Shown here piece by piece: positions 1 through 4,913 of a stretch of 5,663 nt of DNA. The DNA is from Gammaproteobacteria bacterium. GTDB taxonomy: Bacteria; Pseudomonadota; Gammaproteobacteria; UBA6429; Thiohalophilaceae. A program made the translations under genes and the position numbers. Positions within the stretch are counted from its first letter, which is position 1. Every line of letters begins with the position of its first letter. The stretch spans positions 1-5,663 of the forward strand of contig JAUVGM010000178.1 in assembly GCA_030593785.1 (NCBI GenBank). The letters run 5' to 3'. The notes beneath the pieces were generated by a model. The model searched no databases. It had not been told where the DNA came from and worked only from the letters and a program-made list of their open reading frames with translations.

Positions 1-183
1 TTTAGCTTATTGAACCTTAAAGCAAAAACGGTCAGTTTAGTCGCCTGTGTTCAAGTGGTTTATGCCACTATTTTTGCGGCACTTATTTTGGGTGAGTGGG
101 CGGAGTTTTCTACGGTAATTGGCGGTTTGATTGTGGTATCTGCTGCAATGTATGAATCTTATACGGCGGGGCGTAAAGCTTAA
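1..183 (+). CDS. EamA/DMT-family membrane transporter, C-terminal fragment (5' end outside window)
   Basis: This is the last 60 codons of an open frame that enters from the left edge and stops at TAA 181-183. The visible peptide has a hydrophobic helix at about residues 12-30, then a Gly-Glu-Trp turn (residues 31-33), then a second helix at about 38-50 and a short polar tail ending in Gly-Arg-Lys-Ala. The pattern of a Val-Tyr-Ala helix, a LGEW turn and a final GG-containing helix is typical of the last two transmembrane segments of EamA-domain proteins of the drug/metabolite transporter superfamily, inner-membrane permeases of about 10 helices. The substrate cannot be told from this fragment. 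The gene ends seven bases before repeat copy 1 and lies upstream of accA in the same direction, with no obvious functional link to it. The family call is from the C-terminal pattern only; another multi-helix permease is possible. Confidence 0.72.
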   Translation, partial: FSLLNLKAKTVSLVACVQVVYATIFAALILGEWAEFSTVIGGLIVVSAAMYESYTAGRKA

Positions 184-189
184 AAACCT

Positions 190-350
190 CCGTCATTGCG
201 AAGAAACAACGTGACTGCGGCAACCTCATGAAGACTCTCACTTTTTCTGAGATTGCCACGCCATTAAAAACATGGCCGATGCCAGAACGTGCGGAGCAGG
301 TTAGGGTAATACTGACGAAACGCGTAGCGGTTCATTAAGTGCAATGACGG
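190..350. repeat. Dispersed intergenic repeat element, copy 1
   Basis: The element is bounded by a perfect 10-base inverted repeat, CCGTCATTGC at 190-199 and GCAATGACGG at 341-350; its core, shared with copy 2 at 4705-4880, is 192-348. The first 40 core bases differ from copy 2 at about 7 positions, the middle has diverged and is shorter, and the last 72 bases (277-348) differ at only 2 positions. Inside the 5' half, GGCAACCTCA (219-228) faces TGAGATTGCC (248-257), a 10-base stem with one mismatch and a 19-base loop. It starts six bases after the stop codon of the transporter gene and ends about 92 bases before accA. It carries no transposase, so it is a non-autonomous palindromic or MITE-like repeat. 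Similar GTCATTGCG-ended palindromes are, from memory, common in intergenic DNA of several bacteria, but family membership is untested. Confidence 0.85.
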
Positions 351-391
351 TGACTGTCAAAAATGTGACAAATTACTGGTTGTCACAGTCA
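351..391. promoter_or_regulatory. Inverted repeat upstream of accA, possible operator or cruciform
   Basis: TGTGACAA at 364-371 is the exact reverse complement of TTGTCACA at 380-387, with an 8-base centre. An outer pair, TGAC at 351-354 and GTCA at 388-391, extends the dyad if the bases between the left arms bulge out. It begins directly after repeat copy 1 and overlaps the only plausible accA promoter. The half sites resemble the TGTGA/TCACA arms bound by Crp-type regulators, but the 14-base gap between those pentamers is wrong for a Crp site (6). A regulator-binding site is inference; there is no T-tract, so it is not an intrinsic terminator. Confidence 0.4.
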
Positions 392-395
392 TAAT
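365..395 (+). promoter_or_regulatory. Possible sigma70 promoter for accA
   Basis: A -35-like GTGACA (365-370, five of six matches to consensus) is followed after 19 bases by a -10-like CATAAT (390-395, five of six). The spacer is two bases longer than ideal. Transcription would start near position 402, leaving a leader of about 40 bases before the accA ATG at 443. The -35 box lies in the left arm of the dyad at 364-387, so a protein bound there could block it. The call rests only on the match to consensus. Confidence 0.33.
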
Positions 396-442
396 TCGCT
401 AAAATCAGCTCATATTACTAATTATAAGACGTTGTATTTACT

Positions 443-1399
443 ATGAATTTAAATTTCCTTGATTTCGAACAACCGATTGCTGAATTAGAAGCAAAAATCG
501 AAGAGCTACGTTATGTGGGTTCAGATAACGAGATTAATATTGGCGATGAAATTCAGCGGCTGAAAGGCAAGAGCCACGATTTAACCAAATCTATATTCTC
601 GAATCTTAAAGCTGCACAAGTTGCTCAGCTTTCGCGTCATCCTCAACGTCCATACTTTTTGGATTATGTAGAACGCATCTTTACTGATTTTGAAGAGCTC
701 CATGGTGACCGTGCTTTTGCGGATGATCCTGCACTTGTTGGTGGTATGGCTCGACTAGATGGCCGCCCTGTGATGATTATGGGTCAGCAAAAAGGTCGTG
801 ATACAAAAGAAAAGATTAAACGTAATTTTGGTATGCCACGTCCAGAAGGTTATCGTAAAGCATTACGTTTAATGAAAATGGCAGAACGTTTTAAATTACC
901 TATTTTAACTTTCATCGACACACCGGGCGCATATCCAGGGATTGATGCAGAAGAACGTGGTCAAAGTGAAGCGATTGCACGTAACTTACTTGAAATGTCT
1001 GAGTTGAAGACACCTAATATTAACACTGTCATCGGTGAAGGTGGTTCAGGTGGTGCATTAGCGATTGGTGTTGGTGATCGATTAATGATGTTGGAATACA
1101 GTACCTATTCGGTTATTTCACCAGAAGGTTGTGCGACTATTTTATGGCGTAGTGCTGATAAAGCGGCTGAAGCGGCTGAAGCAATGGGGTTAACTGCGCA
1201 ACGTTTAAAAGAACTTCAATTAGTTGATGAAATTATTCCTGAACCTTTAGGTGGCGCACATCGTGATATCGACGCGGTTGCTTCAAGCTTAAAACATGCG
1301 TTAATCAAGAGTCTGGATAATATTCAAAGTACATCAATTGATAAGTTACTTGACCAACGTTATGAACACCTTATGGCGTATGGTAATTATTCTGAATAA
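443..1399 (+). CDS. accA: Acetyl-CoA carboxylase carboxyltransferase subunit alpha
   Basis: AccA pairs with AccD as the alpha2beta2 carboxyltransferase of acetyl-CoA carboxylase; it moves the carboxyl group from carboxybiotin on AccB to acetyl-CoA, making malonyl-CoA for fatty acid synthesis in the cytoplasm. The 318-residue protein is within one residue of the E. coli length and aligns along its whole length as remembered, beginning with the family-typical NLNFLDFEQPIAELE start and a helical N-terminal region (about 1-60). The crotonase-fold catalytic part shows GRDTKEKIKRNFGMP (118-132), the DTPGAYPG loop (159-166), the glycine-rich GEGGSGGALA segment (198-207) and SPEGCATILW (226-235), which in the family form the carboxybiotin site and oxyanion pocket. 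The ATG at 443 is chosen by homology; no strong Shine-Dalgarno sequence precedes it (only AAGACG 11 bases upstream). A strong terminator follows the stop. The gene looks intact. Confidence 0.97.
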   Translation: MNLNFLDFEQPIAELEAKIEELRYVGSDNEINIGDEIQRLKGKSHDLTKSIFSNLKAAQVAQLSRHPQRPYFLDYVERIFTDFEELHGDRAFADDPALVGGMARLDGRPVMIMGQQKGRDTKEKIKRNFGMPRPEGYRKALRLMKMAERFKLPILTFIDTPGAYPGIDAEERGQSEAIARNLLEMSELKTPNINTVIGEGGSGGALAIGVGDRLMMLEYSTYSVISPEGCATILWRSADKAAEAAEAMGLTAQRLKELQLVDEIIPEPLGGAHRDIDAVASSLKHALIKSLDNIQSTSIDKLLDQRYEHLMAYGNYSE

Positions 1400-1409
1400 T
1401 TTTTTATCT

Positions 1410-1437
1410 ATGCCTGCAATTCTTGCAGGCATTTTTT
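1410..1437 (+). terminator. Intrinsic (Rho-independent) terminator after accA
   Basis: A perfect 10-base stem, ATGCCTGCAA (1410-1419) with TTGCAGGCAT (1423-1432), closes a 3-base TTC loop and runs into six T residues (1432-1437). It lies 10 bases after the accA stop and only 23 bases before the tilS ATG. It should end accA transcripts, so tilS must depend on read-through, on a promoter inside accA, or on one overlapping this short gap. Confidence 0.92.
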
Positions 1438-1460
1438 CGATTTCTATCCGAAAGTAAATC

Positions 1461-2774
1461 ATGAGTTTTAATGCTGCGTTATTAAAAGATAATCTTACGC
1501 AGTACCTTGATACGAAAGTATTATGGGTCGCCTACAGTGGGGGCTGTGATTCTCATGTTTTGTTACATTCGTTAGTCGCATTACGTTCTGAAATTACACC
1601 TGAAATTAAAGCTATACACATTAACCATGGTTTAAGTCCTTTTGCTAATGAGTGGGAAGAACATTGCCGTAAAACTTGTGATGCATTAAATGTTCAGTAT
1701 GTTGCGATAAAAGTGAATGCTAAAGCAAAAGGTAGCAGTCCTGAAGAAGCTGCCCGTCATGCACGTTATGCTGAATGGAAAAAGCTACTCAACAAAAATG
1801 AAGTGCTATTGTTAGCGCATCACCAGGATGATCAGGCAGAAACAGTTTTGATTCAGTTAATGCGTGGTTCTGGTGTAAAAGGGCTTGCCGCGATGCCCAT
1901 GAAACAATCTTTTGCACGAGGTTTACTGTGTAGACCTATGTTGGGCTTTTTGCGGGAGGAAATTGTTAGCTATGCGGTTGAACATAGTTTGAACTGGATT
2001 GATGATCCGAGTAATTTTGATACCGATTATGATCGTAATTTTTTACGGCATGATGTTATGCCATTGTTGGAATCTCGCTGGCCTGCACTTAAGAAAACAT
2101 TATCTCGTACTGCAAGTCATCAGGCTGACGCAAATCAATTATTAACTGAATTGGCTTTTCAGGACTGGCACCATATTCATGAAAATAATCAAATTAAAAT
2201 TGCAGAGTTAATTAAGTTATCGGACAAAAGGCAACGTAATGTTCTGCGTTATTGGATAGCTGATATCTGCGAGTTAATTTTACCTGACACCGTTCATCTA
2301 CAACGTATTTTAGATGAAGTCTTAACGGCGGCTGAAGATGCCAATCCTGAAGTTATTTGGCGTGGTGGAGAGGTTAGGCGTTATCAAGGAATGCTTTATG
2401 CTCAGGAGAAACTTATAGAAGGCACACACCTTCTTGTTCTTGAATGGAAAAATTTGGAAAACCCTATTGAAATAAATACAAATGGGTTAAAAATTTCGGC
2501 AAGGACCACAATTGGTAAAGGATTGAGTCAGGAAAAACTCAAAAATAGGGAAATTTCAATTCGAACTCGCCAGGGTGGGGAAACATGCCGTCCTCTTGGG
2601 AGAGGGCAAACTCATCAATTGAAAAAACTCTTTCAGGAATGGAAAATTCCACCTTGGGAGAGAGCTGCTGTTCCTTTAATCTTTGTTGATGACGAACTAG
2701 CGCAAGTTCTTGGCTACTGCTGCTCTGAAACCTTTGCAGCGGTAGAAAATGAGCCCGGCTGGTTAATTGAGTAG
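1461..2774 (+). CDS. tilS: tRNA(Ile)-lysidine synthase
   Basis: TilS uses ATP and lysine to convert cytidine 34 of tRNA-Ile2 (CAU anticodon) into lysidine, changing its reading from AUG to AUA and its charging from Met to Ile; it is normally essential. The 437-residue protein is close to E. coli TilS (about 430). The N-terminal N-type PP-loop ATPase domain (about 18-200) shows the SGGCDS ATP-binding motif (26-31), HINHGL (53-58), a GSSPEEAARHARY segment (91-103), AHHQDDQAET (119-128) with RGSGVKGL (135-142), and IDDPSN followed by DRNFLRHDVMPLL (180-203). A helical TilS-type middle region follows, and the C-terminal domain carries RQGGETCRPLGRG (370-382) and the LFQEWKIPPWERAAVPLI stretch (390-407), as in long gammaproteobacterial TilS. 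The ATG at 1461 is the one the PP-loop spacing expects; only a weak GAAAG (1450-1454) precedes it. It follows accA by 61 bases across a terminator, an order typical of gammaproteobacteria. Confidence 0.96.
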   Translation: MSFNAALLKDNLTQYLDTKVLWVAYSGGCDSHVLLHSLVALRSEITPEIKAIHINHGLSPFANEWEEHCRKTCDALNVQYVAIKVNAKAKGSSPEEAARHARYAEWKKLLNKNEVLLLAHHQDDQAETVLIQLMRGSGVKGLAAMPMKQSFARGLLCRPMLGFLREEIVSYAVEHSLNWIDDPSNFDTDYDRNFLRHDVMPLLESRWPALKKTLSRTASHQADANQLLTELAFQDWHHIHENNQIKIAELIKLSDKRQRNVLRYWIADICELILPDTVHLQRILDEVLTAAEDANPEVIWRGGEVRRYQGMLYAQEKLIEGTHLLVLEWKNLENPIEINTNGLKISARTTIGKGLSQEKLKNREISIRTRQGGETCRPLGRGQTHQLKKLFQEWKIPPWERAAVPLIFVDDELAQVLGYCCSETFAAVENEPGWLIE

Positions 2775-3035
2775 CTTGTTCAAGCTGTATTTCTCTTAAG
2801 CAGCTGTATTGAGCAATAAAACTGCCTACTAGCTTGCAAAAAAGGAGTGAAAATCGTCATTTCATATTTTACTCTGAACCCCTCGGATTCTTGTTCTTCA
2901 ATATGGTGTTTTTAGTGCTTAAGGATTGAAAAGTAAGACAAAAACACTCACAATAGGGTCCAATTCAAAGGTGTGTTAAATTCTATTGGATATATAGATT
3001 AACTCGCTACCATCTCCACATTATTTGGCGTATTA
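2775..3035. other. Intergenic region between tilS and pyrG
   Basis: These 261 bases hold no credible gene on either strand. AGCTTG/CAAGCT (2773-2786) makes a tiny hairpin over the tilS stop with only a loose T-rich tail, a poor terminator. The nonamer AGCTGTATT occurs twice (2783-2791 and 2802-2810). A textbook ribosome-binding sequence, AAAGGAG, stands at 2841-2847 with no ATG, GTG or TTG at a usable distance; the overlapping GTG (2847) gives only 22 codons. GTGTTTTT (2906-2913) and AAAAACAC (2940-2947) form an 8-base inverted repeat around a 26-base loop. A possible promoter follows at 2926-2954. The 40 bases before the pyrG ATG lack any Shine-Dalgarno sequence. Confidence 0.7.
2926..2954 (+). 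promoter_or_regulatory. Possible sigma70 promoter for pyrG
   Basis: TTGAAA (2926-2931, five of six to the -35 consensus) is separated by an ideal 17 bases from CACAAT (2949-2954, four of six to the -10 consensus). Transcription would begin near 2961 and give a leader of about 75 bases. The spacer includes the right arm of the 2906-2947 inverted repeat. A second AT-rich TATATA at 2991-2996 could serve as a -10 but has no well-spaced -35. The long gap before pyrG makes a separate promoter likely; this exact site is a guess from consensus. Confidence 0.33.
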
Positions 3036-4697
3036 ATGACGAAATTTGTTTTCATCACTGGCGGTGTTGTGTCTTCATTAGGCAAAGGCATCGCTTCAGC
3101 ATCTCTTGCTGCAATTCTCGAAGCTCGTGGCTTAAAAGTCACTATGATGAAACTGGACCCCTACATAAACGTAGATCCTGGCACCATGAGCCCATTCCAA
3201 CACGGTGAAGTTTTTGTAACCGAAGACGGTGCAGAAACAGATCTGGATTTAGGACATTACGAACGTTTTATTCGTACTCCAATGCGCCAGTCGAATAACT
3301 TTACCACCGGACGAATTTACGAAACGGTTATTGCTAAAGAGCGCCGCGGTGATTATTTAGGTGGAACGGTACAAGTTATCCCTCATATCACAGATGAGAT
3401 TAAACGTTCTATTCATGCCGGTTCTAAAATCAATGGTGAAGATGCTGATGTCGCTATGATTGAGATTGGCGGTACAGTGGGTGATATTGAATCATTGCCA
3501 TTTCTCGAAGCCATTCGTCAAATGGGTTTTGAATTAGGTCACGACAACGTTTTATACATGCATTTAACTTTGCTGCCTTATATCCCAACAGCAGGTGAGC
3601 TTAAAACAAAACCAACACAACACTCGGTAAAAGAATTACGCTCGATTGGTATTCAGCCAGATGTTTTACTTTGTCGTTCTGAACGTCCAATTCCAGAAAG
3701 TGAACGAAGAAAGATTGCCTTGTTTACGAATGTCGAAGAGCGTGCCGTTATCGAAGCGCTTGATGCCGATACAATTTATCGAATTCCACTGTTACTGAAA
3801 GAACAACATCTTGACGACATTGTTGTTGATAAACTTCGTTTAGATGTTCCTGCGGCGGACTTGTCTGAGTGGCAAGCCGTTGTTGATGCGATGGACAGTC
3901 CAACGGATGAAATTACTGTTGCCATGGTAGGTAAGTATGTGGATTTAACCGAAGCGTATAAATCATTATCTGAATCACTCATTCATGCAGGTTTACATAC
4001 GCATACTAAAGTAAAAATCACATACATCGATTCAGAAGATATCGAAAATGATGGCACAGGCTGCCTTGAAGGTATGGATGCTATTTTAGTTCCGGGTGGC
4101 TTTGGTTTGCGTGGTGTTGAAGGTAAAATTGAAGCTGTTCGTTTTGCTCGTGAAAACAAAGTGCCCTATCTTGGTATTTGTTTAGGTATGCAAGTAGCGG
4201 TTATCGAATATGCGCGACACATGGCCGGTTTGAATGATGCGCACAGTACCGAATTTAAACAAGCAACAAAAGATCCTGTTATCGGCTTAATTACAGAATG
4301 GACAAATTCTGAAGGTCAGGTAGAACAACGTGATGAAAGTTCTGATCTTGGAGGCACTATGCGCCTGGGTGGACAGGATTGTAAATTAAAAGCGGATAGT
4401 CATGTTCGTGATGTTTACGGTAAAGATGTGATTTTCGAACGTCATCGTCATCGTTATGAGTTTAATAATAATTATCGTGAACAGCTAGAAAAAGCGGGTT
4501 TAACTATTGCCGGCACTTCAGTTGATGATAGTTTGGTTGAAGTCGTTGAAGTTAAAGCTCATCCCTGGTTTATTGCATGTCAGTTCCATCCGGAATTTAC
4601 TTCAACGCCTCGTGATGGACACCCATTATTTACAAGTTATGTTGCAACTGCACGAGAATTAAAAATGTCAGCGGCTAAACAAAAGAAAGCCAGTTAA
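3036..4697 (+). CDS. pyrG: CTP synthase (glutamine-hydrolysing)
   Basis: PyrG makes CTP from UTP with ATP and ammonia released from glutamine, the last step of pyrimidine nucleotide synthesis; it works as a cytoplasmic tetramer. At 553 residues it is slightly longer than E. coli PyrG (545) and matches it from end to end as remembered. The synthetase domain (about 1-268) opens with the P-loop-like GGVVSSLGKG (9-18, Lys17) and holds the likely Mg ligands Asp71 (in ETDLDLGHY) and Glu143 (in EIGGTVGD). After a linker, the class I glutamine amidotransferase domain (about 292-545) has the GGFG oxyanion strand (354-357), the nucleophile Cys382 in GICLGMQ, and His518 and Glu520 in FHPEF completing the triad. 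The last eight residues or so are a lysine-rich tail. The ATG at 3036 is fixed by homology because no Shine-Dalgarno sequence is present. Eno follows, with repeat copy 2 in place of the kdsA gene expected in this neighbourhood. Confidence 0.98.
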   Translation: MTKFVFITGGVVSSLGKGIASASLAAILEARGLKVTMMKLDPYINVDPGTMSPFQHGEVFVTEDGAETDLDLGHYERFIRTPMRQSNNFTTGRIYETVIAKERRGDYLGGTVQVIPHITDEIKRSIHAGSKINGEDADVAMIEIGGTVGDIESLPFLEAIRQMGFELGHDNVLYMHLTLLPYIPTAGELKTKPTQHSVKELRSIGIQPDVLLCRSERPIPESERRKIALFTNVEERAVIEALDADTIYRIPLLLKEQHLDDIVVDKLRLDVPAADLSEWQAVVDAMDSPTDEITVAMVGKYVDLTEAYKSLSESLIHAGLHTHTKVKITYIDSEDIENDGTGCLEGMDAILVPGGFGLRGVEGKIEAVRFARENKVPYLGICLGMQVAVIEYARHMAGLNDAHSTEFKQATKDPVIGLITEWTNSEGQVEQRDESSDLGGTMRLGGQDCKLKADSHVRDVYGKDVIFERHRHRYEFNNNYREQLEKAGLTIAGTSVDDSLVEVVEVKAHPWFIACQFHPEFTSTPRDGHPLFTSYVATARELKMSAAKQKKAS

Positions 4698-4704
4698 AAA
4701 TACT

Positions 4705-4880
4705 GTCATTGCGAAAGAACAAAGTGACTGAAGCAATCTTATGATATTCAGATAAATTCATCAGATTGCCGCGTCATTAATAAAAAATATATTTTTTATT
4801 AATTCCTTCGATGCCAGAACGTGCGGAGCACGTTAGGGTAATACTGACGAAACGCGAAGCGGTTCATTAAGTGCAATGAC
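4705..4880. repeat. Dispersed intergenic repeat element, copy 2
   Basis: This is the second copy of the element at 190-350, in the same orientation, bounded by GTCATTGC (4705-4712) and GCAATGAC (4873-4880). It starts seven bases after the pyrG stop and ends 33 bases before the eno ATG, filling most of the gap. Its 5' half folds as GCAATCT (4733-4739) with AGATTGC (4763-4769), extended inward by ATGA (4741-4744) with TCAT (4758-4761). The middle is longer than in copy 1 because of a 28-base AT palindrome (4776-4803). The 3' module 4809-4880 matches 277-348 at 70 of 72 positions and contains a small perfect hairpin, CGTGC-GGA-GCACG, whose stem is broken by one change in copy 1. It may fold in the 3' end of pyrG mRNA or the eno leader. 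No transposase is present. Confidence 0.87.
4776..4803. repeat. Perfect 28-base AT-only palindrome inside repeat copy 2
   Basis: Bases 4776-4789 are the exact reverse complement of 4790-4803, with no loop and no G or C. In RNA this would be a weak A/U hairpin with runs of six A and six T; in DNA it could extrude as a cruciform under supercoiling. At the matching place copy 1 has only a short CATTAAAAAC stretch, so the palindrome was gained in copy 2 or lost from copy 1. Its T-run is not behind a GC-rich stem, so a standard intrinsic terminator for pyrG is not supported. Confidence 0.85.
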
Positions 4881-4898
4881 CTAAATTAGAAAATTAAA

Positions 4899-4908
4899 GA
4901 AAGAGAGA
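4899..4908 (+). promoter_or_regulatory. Ribosome binding site of eno
   Basis: The purine-rich run GAAAGAGAGA ends five bases before the ATG at 4914 and fixes that start. It is the only clear Shine-Dalgarno-like sequence before any gene in the window; accA, tilS and pyrG have none or very weak ones, in keeping with the high expression expected of enolase. Confidence 0.7.
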
Positions 4909-4913
4909 TAGTA

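Noticed and set aside
190..350. CRISPR array or attachment site
   Set aside because: There are only two long copies 4.4 kb apart with no short regularly spaced repeats, no cas genes, and no integrase or tRNA gene nearby.
1163..1180. Perfect tandem repeat of GCGGCTGAA within accA
   Set aside because: It encodes Ala-Ala-Glu twice at a place where E. coli AccA has the same length, so it is not an expansion; two copies of a 9-base unit in alanine/glutamate codons is unremarkable.
2847..2915. 22-codon GTG-started frame in the tilS-pyrG gap
   Set aside because: The AAAGGAG sequence overlaps its start instead of preceding it, and the peptide is short with no recognisable pattern.
3776..3982. 68-codon open frame on the minus strand inside pyrG
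   Set aside because: It lies wholly within the well-conserved pyrG frame, has a serine/threonine-rich low-complexity product typical of antisense shadows, and matches no family I recognise.
190..4880. The two repeats as ends of a composite transposon carrying accA-tilS-pyrG
   Set aside because: The enclosed genes are core genes in their ancestral order, there is no transposase, and no target duplication around the whole block was seen.
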